A stretch of DNA of 64,000 nucleotides from Auanema rhodensis. Its lineage: Eukaryota > Nematoda > Chromadorea > Rhabditida > Rhabditidae. Position 1 is the stretch's first letter. Each line of letters starts with the position of its first letter. Shown here one piece after another: positions 26,063-37,931 of the stretch. A program made the position numbers and the translations under genes. The stretch spans positions 1,674,001-1,738,000 of the forward strand of contig OZ059896.1 in NCBI GenBank assembly GCA_964057225.1, given 5' to 3'. The notes beneath the pieces are model-generated. The model made no database searches. It saw only the letters and a program-made list of their open reading frames with translations, and had not been told where the DNA came from.

Positions 26063-27671
26063 ATTTTTGCTAAATTATTTTGAAATTTTTCGAAAAAATT
26101 TTTGTCAAAATGTTTTTGGAAGCAATTTTGAGTGTACATGGAAACTCAACATACACTAATGCATCATTTTTCAAACGATCATAACTAATTTTTGTATTAA
26201 GCGTTTCTCAATGTAGTATAGTGCATTCGATGCGGATTTTTAAGCTGCGTCGATCTGTACTATCAGATTTGCGCTAGCTTGAAAATGCACCGAGATATCA
26301 ACTGATATAAGTTCACACTTATATCCTCGATTTTCACCCTGAAGAATTAATTTTTTCGTTGAATAACATTGTCCATCGTTTTTGCCTTGAAAAAAGGAAT
26401 CTAAAAACATCTACTTTTTGCTAAATTATTTTCAAATTTTTCGAAAAAATTTTTGTCAAAATGTTTTTGGAAGCAATTTTGAGTGTACATGGAAACTCAA
26501 CATACACTAATGCATCATTTTTCAAACGATCATAACTAATTTTTGTATTAAGCTTTTCTCAATGAAGTTTAGTGCATTCGATGCGGATTTTTAAGCTGCG
26601 TAGATCTGTGTTATCAGATTTGCGCTAGCTTAAAAATGCACCGAGATATCAACTGATATAAGTTCACACTTATATCCTCGATTTTCACCCTGAAGAATTA
26701 ATTTTTTAGTTGAATAACATTGTCTATCGTTTTTGCCTTGAAAAAAGGAATCTAAAAACATCTACTTTTTGCTAAATTATTTTGAAATTTTTCGAAAAAA
26801 TTTTTGTCAAAATGTTTTTGGAAGCAATTTTGAGTGTACATGGAAACTCAACATACACTAATGCATCATTTTTCAAACGATCATAACTAATTTTTGTATT
26901 AAGCGTTTCTCAATGTAGTATAGTGCATTCGATGCGGATTTTTAAGCTGCGTCGATCTGTACTATCAGATTTGCGCTAGCTTGAAAATGCACCGAGATAT
27001 CAACTGATATAAGTTCACACTTATATCCTCGATTTTCACCCTGAAGAATTAATTTTTTCGTTGAATAACATTGTCCATCGTTTTTGCCTTGAAAAAAGGA
27101 ATCTAAAAACATCTACTTTTTGCTAAATTATTTTCAAATTTTTCGAAAAAATTTTTGTCAAAATGTTTTTGGAAGCAATTTTGAGTGTACATGGAAACTC
27201 AACATACACTAATGCATCATTTTTCAAACGATCATAACTAATTTTTGTATTAAGCTTTTCTCAATGAAGTTTAGTGCATTCGATGCGGATTTTTAAGCTG
27301 CGTAGATCTGTGTTATCAGATTTGCGCTAGCTTAAAAATGCACCGAGATATCAACTGATATAAGTTCACACTTATATCCTCGATTTTCACCCTGAAGAAT
27401 TAATTTTTTCGTTGAATAACATTGTCTATCGTTTTTGCCTTGAAAAAAGGAATCTAAAAACATCTACTTTTTGCTAAATTATTTTCAAATTTTTCGAAAA
27501 AATTTTTGTCAAAATGTTTTTGGAAGCAATTTTGAGTGTACATGGAAACTCAACATACACTAATGCATCATTTTTCAAACGATCATAACTAATTTTTGTA
27601 TTAAGCGTTTCTCAATGTAGTATAGTGCATTCGATGCGGATTTTTAAGCTGCGTCGATCTGTACTATCAGA

Positions 27672-27674
27672 TGA
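27672..27674 (+). repeat. Three-base insertion TGA in monomer 79
   Basis: This is the second occurrence of CAGATGATTTGCGC, 3161 bp after the first. It confirms the 9-monomer duplication independently of substitutions. Confidence 0.9.
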
Positions 27675-29200
27675 TTTGCGCTAGCTTGAAAATGCACCGA
27701 GATATCAACTGATATAAGTTCACACTTATATCCTCGATTTTCACCCTGAAGAATTAATTTTTTCGTTGAATAACATTGTCCATCGTTTTTGCCTTGAAAA
27801 AAGGAATCTAAAAACATCTACTTTTTGCTAAATTATTTTCAAATTTTTCGAAAAAATTTTTGTCAAAATGTTTTTGGAAGCAATTTTGAGTGTACATGGA
27901 AACTCAACATACACTAATGCATCATTTTTCAAACGATCATAACTAATTTTTGTATTAAGCTTTTCTCAATGAAGTTTAGTGCATTCGATGCGGATTTTTA
28001 AGCTGCGTAGATCTGTGTTATCAGATTTGCGATAGCTTAAAAATGCACCGAGTTATCAACTGACATAAGTTCACACTTATATCCTCGATTTTCACCCTGA
28101 AGAATTAATTTTTTCGTTGAATAACATTGTCTATCGTTTTTGCCTTGAAAAAAGGAATCTAAAAACATCTACTTTTTGCTAAATTATTTTCAAATTTTTC
28201 GAAAAAATTTTTGTCAAAATGTTTTTGGAAGCAATTTTGAGTGTACATGGAAACTCAACATACACTAATGCATCATTTTTCAAACGATCATAACTAATTT
28301 TTGTATTAAGCGTTTCTCAATGTAGTATAGTGCATTCGATGCGGATTTTTAAGCTGCGTCGATCTGTACTATCAGATTTGCGCTAGCTTGAAAATGCACC
28401 GAGATATCAACTGATATAAGTTCACACCTATATCCTCGATTTTCACCCTGAAGAATTAATTTTTTCGTTGAATAACATTGTCTATCGTTTTTGCCTTGAA
28501 AAAAGGAATCTAAAAACATCTACTTTTTGCTAAATTATTTTGAAATTTTTCGAAAAAATTTTTGTCAAAATGTTTTTGGAAGCAATTTTGAGTGTACATG
28601 GAAACTCAACATACACTAATGCATCATTTTTCAAACGATCATAACTAATTTTTGTATTAAGCGTTTCTCAATGTAGTATAGTGCATTCGATGCGGATTTT
28701 TAAGCTGCGTCGATCTGTACTATCAGATTTGCGCTAGCTTGAAAATGCACCGAGATATCAACTGATATAAGTTCACACCTATATCCTCGATTTTCACCCT
28801 GAAGAATTAATTTTTTCGTTGAATAACATTGTCTATCGTTTTTGCCTTGAAAAAAGGAATCTAAAAACATCTACTTTTTGCTAAATTATTTTGAAATTTT
28901 TCGAAAAAATTTTTGTCAAAATGTTTTTGGAAGCAATTTTGAGTGTACATGGAAACTCAACATACACTAATGTATCATTTTTCAAACGATCATAACTAAT
29001 TTTTGTATTAAGCGTTTCTCAATGTAGTATAGTGCATTCGATGCGGATTTTTAAGCTGCGTAGATCTGTACTATCAGATTTGCGCTAGCTTGAAAATGCA
29101 CCGAGATATCAACTGATATAAGTTCACACCTATATCCTCGATTTTCACCCTGAAGAATTAATTTTTTCGTTGAATAACATTGTCTATCGTTTTTGCCTTG

Positions 29201-29223
29201 AAAAAGGAATCTGAAAACATCTA
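29201..29223 (+). repeat. One-base deletion with two linked changes, monomer 84
   Basis: This is the second copy of the shortened A run with TCTGAAAACATC and CTAATTTTTG. After it the tandem register is constant to the end of the window (unit starts at 351(n-1)+4). Confidence 0.85.
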
Positions 29224-29323
29224 ATTTTTGCTAAATTATTTTGAAATTTTTCGAAAAAATTTTTGTCAAAATGTTTTTGGAAGCAATTTTGAGTGTACAT
29301 GGAAACTCAACATACACTAATGC

Positions 29324-30219
29324 ATCATTTTTCAAACGATCATAACTAATTTTTGTATTAAGCGTTTCTCAATGTAGTATAGTGCATTCGATGCGGATTT
29401 TTAAGCTGCGTCGATCTGTACTATCAGATTTGCGCTAGCTTGAAAATGCACCGAGATATCAACTGATATAAGTTCACACTTATATCCTCGATTTTCACCC
29501 TGAAGAATTAATTTTTTCGTTGAATAACATTGTCCATCGTTTTTGCCTTGAAAAAAGGAATCTAAAAACATCTACTTTTTGCTAAATTATTTTCAAATTT
29601 TTCGAAAAAATTTTTGTCAAAATGTTTTTGGAAGCAATTTTGAGTGTACATGGAAACTCAACATACACTAATGCATCATTTTTCAAACGATCATAACTAA
29701 TTTTTGTATTAAGCTTTTCTCAATGAAGTTTAGTGCATTCGATGCGGATTTTTAAGCTGCGTAGATCTGTGTTATCAGATTTGCGCTAGCTTAAAAATGC
29801 ACCGAGATATCAACTGATATAAGTTCACACTTATATCCTCGATTTTCACCCTGAAGAATTAATTTTTTAGTTGAATAACATTGTCTATCGTTTTTGCCTT
29901 GAAAAAAGGAATCTAAAAACATCTACTTTTTGCTAAATTATTTTGAAATTTTTCGAAAAAATTTTTGTCAAAATGTTTTTGGAAGCAATTTTGAGTGTAC
30001 ATGGAAACTCAACATACACTAATGCATCATTTTTCAAACGATCATAACTAATTTTTGTATTAAGCGTTTCTCAATGTAGTATAGTGCATTCGATGCGGAT
30101 TTTTAAGCTGCGTCGATCTGTACTATCAGATTTGCGCTAGCTTGAAAATGCACCGAGATATCAACTGATATAAGTTCACACTTATATCCTCGATTTTCAC
30201 CCTGAAGAATTAATTTTTT
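29324..30219 (+). repeat. Partial third copy of the 9-monomer unit
   Basis: The match to 26163-27058 at an offset of 3161 bp continues for about 0.9 kb and stops at 30220, where A of TTTTAGTTG replaces the C of TTTTCGTTG. At that point an extra copy of a single monomer begins. The tandem repeat therefore has about 2.3 copies. Confidence 0.75.
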
Positions 30220-30540
30220 AGTTGAATAACATTGTCTATCGTTTTTGCCTTGAAAAAAGGAATCTAAAAACATCTACTTTTTGCTAAATTATTTTGAAAT
30301 TTTTCGAAAAAATTTTTGTCAAAATGTTTTTGGAAGCAATTTTGAGTGTACATGGAAACTCAACATACACTAATGCATCATTTTTCAAACGATCATAACT
30401 AATTTTTGTATTAAGCGTTTCTCAATGTAGTATAGTGCATTCGATGCGGATTTTTAAGCTGCGTCGATCTGTACTATCAGATTTGCGCTAGCTTGAAAAT
30501 GCACCGAGATATCAACTGATATAAGTTCACACTTATATCC
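29839..30540 (+). repeat. Single-monomer duplication (units 86 and 87)
   Basis: Adjacent monomers 29839-30189 and 30190-30540 appear identical. They share the combination TTTTAGTTG, GTCTATCG, TTTTGAAAT and type I right half. Elsewhere in the 9-mer block this monomer is single (23517 and 26678), so this is a one-unit duplication that ended the 9-mer register. Confidence 0.75.
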
Positions 30541-30768
30541 TCGATTTTCACCCTGAAGAATTAATTTTTTCGTTGAATAACATTGTCCATCGTTTTTGCC
30601 TTGAAAAAAGGAATCTAAAAACATCTACTTTTTGCTAAATTATTTTCAAATTTTTCGAAAAAATTTTTGTCAAAATGTTTTTGGAAGCAATTTTGAGTGT
30701 ACATGGAAACTCAACATACACTAATGCATCATTTTTCAAACGATCATAACTAATTTTTGTATTAAGCG

Positions 30769-32877
30769 TTTCTCAATGTAGTATAGTGCATTCGATGCGG
30801 ATTTTTAAGCTGCGTCGATCTGTACTATCAGATTTGCGCTAGCTTGAAAATGCACCGAGATATCAACTGATATAAGTTCACACTTATATCCTCGATTTTC
30901 ACCCTGAAGAATTAATTTTTTCGTTGAATAACATTGTCCATCGTTTTTGCCTTGAAAAAAGGAATCTAAAAACATCTACTTTTTGCTAAATTATTTTCAA
31001 ATTTTTCGAAAAAATTTTTGTCAAAATGTTTTTGGAAGCAATTTTGAGTGTACATGGAAACTCAACATACACTAATGCATCATTTTTCAAACGATCATAA
31101 CTAATTTTTGTATTAAGCTTTTCTCAATGAAGTTTAGTGCATTCGATGCGGATTTTTAAGCTGCGTAGATCTGTGTTATCAGATTTGCGCTAGCTTAAAA
31201 ATGCACCGAGATATCAACTGATATAAGTTCACACTTATATCCTCGATTTTCACCCTGAAGAATTAATTTTTTCGTTGAATAACATTGTCTATCGTTTTTG
31301 CCTTGAAAAAAGGAATCTAAAAACATCTACTTTTTGCTAAATTATTTTCAAATTTTTCGAAAAAATTTTTGTCAAAATGTTTTTGGAAGCAATTTTGAGT
31401 GTACATGGAAACTCAACATACACTAATGCATCATTTTTCAAACGATCATAACTAATTTTTGTATTAAGCGTTTCTCAATGTAGTATAGTGCATTCGATGC
31501 GGATTTTTATGCTGCGTCGATCTGTGTTATCAGATTTGCGCTAGCTTAAAAATGCACCGAGATATCAACTGATATAAGTTCACACCTATATCCTCGATTT
31601 TCACCCTGAAGAAATAATTTTTTCGTTGAATAACATTGTCTATCGTTTTTGCCTTGAAAAAAGGAATCTAAAAACATCTACTTTTTGCTAAATTATTCTG
31701 AAATTTTTCGAAAAAATTTTTGTCAAAATGTTTTTGGAAGCAATTTTGAGTGTACATGGAAACTCAACATACACTAATGCATCATTTTTCAAACGATCAT
31801 AACTAATTTTTGTATTAAGCATTTCTCAATGTAGTATAGTGCATTCGATGCGGATTTTTAAGCTGCGTCGATCTGTACTATCAGATTTGCGCTAGCTTGA
31901 AAATGCACCGAGATATCAACTGATATAAGTTCACACTTATATCCTCGATTTTCACCCTGAAGAATTAATTTTTTCGTTGAATAACATTGTCCATCGTTTT
32001 TGCCTTGAAAAAAGGAATCTAAAAACATCTACTTTTTGCTAAATTATTTTCAAATTTTTCGAAAAAATTTTTGTCAAAATGTTTTTGGAAGCAATTTTGA
32101 GTGTACATGGAAACTCAACATACACTAATGCATCATTTTTCAAACGATCATAACTAATTTTTGTATTAAGCTTTTCTCAATGAAGTTTAGTGCATTCGAT
32201 GCGGATTTTTAAGCTGCGTAGATCTGTGTTATCAGATTTGCGCTAGCTTAAAAATGCACCGAGATATCAACTGATATAAGTTCACACTTATATCCTCGAT
32301 TTTCACCCTGAAGAATTAATTTTTTCGTTGAATAACATTGTCTATCGTTTTTGCCTTGAAAAAAGGAATCTAAAAACATCTACTTTTTGCTAAATTATTT
32401 TCAAATTTTTCGAAAAAATTTTTGTCAAAATGTTTTTGGAAGCAATTTTGAGTGTACATGGAAACTCAACATACACTAATGCATCATTTTTCAAACGATC
32501 ATAACTAATTTTTGTATTAAGCGTTTCTCAATGTAGTATAGTGCATTCGATGCGGATTTTTATGCTGCGTCGATCTGTGTTATCAGATTTGCGCTAGCTT
32601 AAAAATGCACCGAGATATCAACTGATATAAGTTCACACCTATATCCTCGATTTTCACCCTGAAGAAATAATTTTTTCGTTGAATAACATTGTCTATCGTT
32701 TTTGCCTTGAAAAAAGGAATCTAAAAACATCTACTTTTTGCTAAATTATTCTGAAATTTTTCGAAAAAATTTTTGTCAAAATGTTTTTGGAAGCAATTTT
32801 GAGTGTACATGGAAACTCAACATACACTAATGCATCATTTTTCAAACGATCATAACTAATTTTTGTATTAAGCATTT
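30769..32877 (+). repeat. Three-monomer (1053-bp) tandem duplication
   Basis: Bases 30769-31824 match 31822-32877 at an offset of 1053 bp (3 x 351). Rare shared markers are ATTCTGAAAT (C at 31698 and 32751) and AGCATTT (A at 31821 and 32874). The copies are bounded by the A/G difference at 31821/30768 and the C/T difference at 31825/32878. This block lies on the transition between the left and right domains and spreads the first TTTTATGCTGC and GAAATAAT forms. Confidence 0.8.
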
Positions 32878-35289
32878 TTCAATGTAGTATAGTGCATTCG
32901 ATGCGGATTTTTAAGCTGCGTAGATCTGTGTTATCAGATTTGCGCTAGCTTAAAAATGCATCGAGATATCAACTGATATAAGTTCACACTTATATCCTCG
33001 ATTTTCACCCTGAAGAATTAATTTTTTCGTTGAATAACATTGTCTATCGTTTTTGCCTTGAAAAAAGGAATCTAAAAACATCTACTTTTTGCTAAATTAT
33101 TTTGAAATTTTTCGAAAAAATTTTTGTCAAAATGTTTTTGGAAGCAATTTTGAGTGTACATGGAAACTCAACATACACTAATGCATCATTTTTCAAACGA
33201 TCATAACTAATTTTTGTATTAAGCGTTTCTCAATGTAGTATAGTGCATTCGATGCGGATTTTTATGCTGCGTCGATCTGTGTTATCAGATTTGCGCTAGC
33301 TTAAAAATGCACCGAGATATCAACTGATATAAGTTCACACTTATATCCTCGATTTTCACCCTGAAGAATTAATTTTTTCGTTGAATAACATTGTCCATCG
33401 TTTTTGCCTTGAAAAAAGGAATCTAAAAACATCTACTTTTTGCTAAATTATTCTCAAATTTTTCGAAAAAATTTTTGTCAAAATGTTTTTGGAAGCAATT
33501 TTGAGTGTACATGGAAACTCAACATACACTAATGTATCATTTTTCAAACGATCATAACTAATTTTTGTATTAAGCGTTTCTCAATGTAGTATAGTGCATT
33601 CGATGCGGATTTTTAAGCTGCGTAGATCTGTACTATCAGATTTGCGCTAGCTTGAAAATGCACCGAGATATCAACTGATATAAGTTCACACTTATATCCT
33701 CGATTTTCACCCTGAAGAATTAATTTTTTCGTTGAATAACATTGTCCATCGTTTTTGCCTTGAAAAAAGGAATCTAAAAACATCTACTTTTTGCTAAATT
33801 ATTTTCAAATTTTTCGAAAAAATTTTTGTCAAAATGTTTTTGGAAGCAATTTTGAGTGTACATGGAAACTCAACATACACTAATGCATCATTTTTCAAAC
33901 GATCATAACTAATTTTTGTATTAAGCTTTTCTCAATGAAGTTTAGTGCATTCGATGCGGATTTTTAAGCTGCGTAGATCTGTGTTATCAGATTTGCGCTA
34001 GCTTAAAAATGCACCGAGATATCAACTGATATAAGTTCACACTTATATCCTCGATTTTCACCCTGAAGAATTAATTTTTTCGTTGAATAACATTGTCTAT
34101 CGTTTTTGCCTTGAAAAAAGGAATCTAAAAACATCTACTTTTTGCTAAATTATTTTCAAATTTTTCGAAAAAATTTTTGTCAAAATGTTTTTGGAAGCAA
34201 TTTTGAGTGTACATGGAAACTCAACATACACTAATGCATCATTTTTCAAACGATCATAACTAATTTTTGTATTAAGCGTTTCTCAATGTAGTATAGTGCA
34301 TTCGATGCGGATTTTTATGCTGCGTCGATCTGTGTTATCAGATTTGCGCTAGCTTAAAAATGCACCGAGATATCAACTGATATAAGTTCACACCTATATC
34401 CTCGATTTTCACCCTGAAGAAATAATTTTTTCGTTGAATAACATTGTCTATCGTTTTTGCCTTGAAAAAAGGAATCTAAAAACATCTACTTTTTGCTAAA
34501 TTATTCTGAAATTTTTCGAAAAAATTTTTGTCAAAATGTTTTTGGAAGCAATTTTGAGTGTACATGGAAACTCAACATACACTAATGCATCATTTTTCAA
34601 ACGATCATAACTAATTTTTGTATTAAGCGTTTCTCAATGTAGTATAGTGCATTCGATGCGGATTTTTAAGCTGCGTAGATCTGTGTTATCAGATTTGCGC
34701 TAGCTTAAAAATGCATCGAGATATCAACTGATATAAGTTCACACTTATATCCTCGATTTTCACCCTGAAGAATTAATTTTTTCGTTGAATAACATTGTCT
34801 ATCGTTTTTGCCTTGAAAAAAGGAATCTAAAAACATCTACTTTTTGCTAAATTATTTTGAAATTTTTCGAAAAAATTTTTGTCAAAATGTTTTTGGAAGC
34901 AATTTTGAGTGTACATGGAAACTCAACATACACTAATGCATCATTTTTCAAACGATCATAACTAATTTTTGTATTAAGCGTTTCTCAATGTAGTATAGTG
35001 CATTCGATGCGGATTTTTATGCTGCGTCGATCTGTGTTATCAGATTTGCGCTAGCTTAAAAATGCACCGAGATATCAACTGATATAAGTTCACACTTATA
35101 TCCTCGATTTTCACCCTGAAGAATTAATTTTTTCGTTGAATAACATTGTCCATCGTTTTTGCCTTGAAAAAAGGAATCTAAAAACATCTACTTTTTGCTA
35201 AATTATTCTCAAATTTTTCGAAAAAATTTTTGTCAAAATGTTTTTGGAAGCAATTTTGAGTGTACATGGAAACTCAACATACACTAATG
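31870..35289 (+). repeat. Five-monomer (1755-bp) duplication
   Basis: Bases 31870-33534 match 33625-35289 at an offset of 1755 bp. Markers are ATTCTGAAAT (32751 and 34506), GCATCG (32961 and 34716) and ATTCTCAAAT (33453 and 35208). Two differences are visible, at 32874 and 32878 (GCATTTTTC against GCGTTTCTC), close together and in the variable segment. The match ends at GTATCAT (T at 33535). Confidence 0.8.
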
Positions 35290-37931
35290 CATCATTTTTC
35301 AAACGATCATAACTAATTTTTGTATTAAGCTTTTCTCAATGTAGTATAGTGCATTCGATGCGGATTTTTAAGCTGCGTCGATCTGTGTTATCAGATTTGC
35401 GCTAGCTTAAAAATGCACCGAGATATCAACTGATATAAGTTCACACTTATATCCTCGATTTTCACCCTGAAGAATTAATTTTTTCGTTGAATAACATTGT
35501 CCATCGTTTTTGCCTTGAAAAAAGGAATCTAAAAACATCTACTTTTTGCTAAATTATTTTGAAATTTTTCGAAAAAATTTTTGTCAAAATGTTTTTGGAA
35601 GCAATTTTGAGTGTACATGGAAACTCAACATACACTAATGCATCATTTTTCAAACGATCATAACTAATTTTTGTATTCAGCTTTTTTCAATGTAGTATAG
35701 TGCATTCGATGCGGATTTTTATGCTGCGTCGATCTGTGTTATCAGATTTGCGCTAGCTTAAAAATGCACCGAGATATCAACTGATATAAGTTCACACTTA
35801 TATCCTCGATTTTCACCCTGAAGAAATAATTTTTTCGTTGAATAACATTGTCCATCGTTTTTGCCTTGAAAAAAGGAATCTAAAAACATCTACTTTTTGC
35901 TAAATTATTTTGAAATTTTTCGAAAAAATTTTTGTCAAAATGTTTTTGGAAGCAATTTTGAGTGTACATGGAAACTCAACATACACTAATGCATCATTTT
36001 TCAAACGATCATAACTAATTTTTGTATTCAGCTTTTCTCAATGTTATATAGTGCATTCGATGCGGATTTTTAAGCTGCGTCGATCTGTACTATCAGATTT
36101 GCGCTAGCTTAAAAATGCACCGAGATATCAACTGATATAAGTTCACACTTATATCCTCGATTTTCACCCTGAAGAATTAATTTTTTCGTTGAATAACATT
36201 GTCTATCGTTTTTGCCTTGAAAAAAGGAATCTAAAAACATCTACTTTTTGCTAAATTATTTTCAAATTTTTCGAAAAAATTTTTGTCAAAATGTTTTTGG
36301 AAGCAATTTTGAGTGTACATGGAAACTCAACATACACTAATGCATCATTTTTCAAACGATCATAACTAATTTTTGTATTCAGCTTTTTTCAATGTAGTAT
36401 AGTGCATTCGATGCGGATTTTTATGCTGCGTCGATCTGTGTTATCAGATTTGCGCTAGCTTAAAAATGCACCGAGATATCAACTGATATAAGTTCACACT
36501 TATATCCTCGATTTTCACCCTGAAGAATTAATTTTTTCGTTGAATAACATTGTCCATCGTTTTTGCCTTGAAAAAAGGAATCTAAAAACATCTACTTTTT
36601 GCTAAATTATTCTCAAATTTTTCGAAAAAATTTTTGTCAAAATGTTTTTGGAAGCAATTTTGAGTGTACATGGAAACTCAACATACACTAATGCATCATT
36701 TTTCAAACGATCATAACTAATTTTTGTATTAAGCTTTTCTCAATGTAGTATAGTGCATTCGATGCGGATTTTTAAGCTGCGTCGATCTGTGTTATCAGAT
36801 TTGCGCTAGCTTAAAAATGCACCGAGATATCAACTGATATAAGTTCACACTTATATCCTCGATTTTCACCCTGAAGAATTAATTTTTTCGTTGAATAACA
36901 TTGTCCATCGTTTTTGCCTTGAAAAAAGGAATCTAAAAACATCTACTTTTTGCTAAATTATTTTGAAATTTTTCGAAAAAATTTTTGTCAAAATGTTTTT
37001 GGAAGCAATTTTGAGTGTACATGGAAACTCAACATACACTAATGCATCATTTTTCAAACGATCATAACTAATTTTTGTATTCAGCTTTTTTCAATGTAGT
37101 ATAGTGCATTCGATGCGGATTTTTATGCTGCGTCGATCTGTGTTATCAGATTTGCGCTAGCTTAAAAATGCACCGAGATATCAACTGATATAAGTTCACA
37201 CTTATATCCTCGATTTTCACCCTGAAGAAATAATTTTTTCGTTGAATAACATTGTCCATCGTTTTTGCCTTGAAAAAAGGAATCTAAAAACATCTACTTT
37301 TTGCTAAATTATTTTGAAATTTTTCGAAAAAATTTTTGTCAAAATGTTTTTGGAAGCAATTTTGAGTGTACATGGAAACTCAACATACACTAATGCATCA
37401 TTTTTCAAACGATCATAACTAATTTTTGTATTTAGCTTTTCTCAATGTTATATAGTGCATTCGATGCGGATTTTTAAGCTGCGTCGATCTGTACTATCAG
37501 ATTTGCGCTAGCTTAAAAATGCACCGAGATATCAACTGATATAAGTTCACACTTATATCCTCGATTTTCACCCTGAAGAATTAATTTTTTCGTTGAATAA
37601 CATTGTCTATCGTTTTTGCCTTGAAAAAAGGAATCTAAAAACATCTACTTTTTGCTAAATTATTTTCAAATTTTTCGAAAAAATTTTTGTCAAAATGTTT
37701 TTGGAAGCAATTTTGAGTGTACATGGAAACTCAACATACACTAATGCATCATTTTTCAAACGATCATAACTAATTTTTGTATTCAGCTTTTTTCAATGTA
37801 GTATAGTGCATTCGATGCGGATTTTTATGCTGCGTCGATCTGTGTTATCAGATTTGCGCTAGCTTAAAAATGCACCGAGATATCAACTGATATAAGTTCA
37901 CACTTATATCCTCGATTTTCACCCTGAAGAA
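34985..37931 (+). repeat. Four-monomer (1404-bp) tandem duplication
   Basis: Bases 34985-36527 match 36389-37931 at an offset of 1404 bp. ATTCAGC recurs with its C at 35678, 36380, 37082 and 37784, a regular 702-bp spacing, so a two-monomer rhythm lies inside the four-mer. The GTTATATAG form recurs at 36043, 37447 and 38149. One difference is the C/T at unit position 224 of monomers 103 and 107. Confidence 0.75.

Larger units (their letters stand above)
23002..26162 (+). repeat. 9-monomer higher-order unit, first copy (3161 bp)
   Basis: The copy contains eight substitution-marked monomers and two length variants: a 3-bp insertion (CAGATGATTTGCGC, TGA at 24511-24513) and a run of five A instead of six at 26040-26044 with TCTGAAAACATCTAATT. 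Nine monomers plus 3 minus 1 gives 3161 bp, which is exactly the observed offset to the next copy. The left limit is set by T at 23001 (GTATCAT) against C at 26162 (GCATCAT). Confidence 0.85.
26163..29323 (+). repeat. 9-monomer higher-order unit, second copy
   Basis: The copy repeats the markers at an offset of 3161 bp: TGA insertion at 27672-27674, GTATCAT at 28973, and five A at 29201-29205 with TCTGAAAACATC. It differs from the first copy in a patch at about 28004-28077, which reads GTAGATCTGTGTT, GATAGC, GAGTTATC, GACATAAG and CACTTAT where the first copy (24843-24916) reads GTCGATCTGTACT, GCTAGC, GAGATATC, GATATAAG and CACCTAT. The flanks of the patch look identical. Confidence 0.85.
1..31509 (+). 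repeat. Left domain: type I and type II monomers interleaved
   Basis: Units 1 to about 90 are mostly type I (GTCGATCTGTACT with GCTTGAAAATG) and type II (GTAGATCTGTGTT with GCTTAAAAATG). Secondary markers are TTTTAGTTG, GTCGATTTTC after TATAT, GCTTTG for GCCTTG, GATAGC for GCTAGC, and GCATCG. The TTTTATGCTGC, ATTCAGC, ATTTAGC and GAAATAAT forms of the right domain are absent here. The domain ends where TTTTATGCTGC first appears, at about 31510. The change is in monomer type only; there is no break in the tandem register. Confidence 0.8.
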
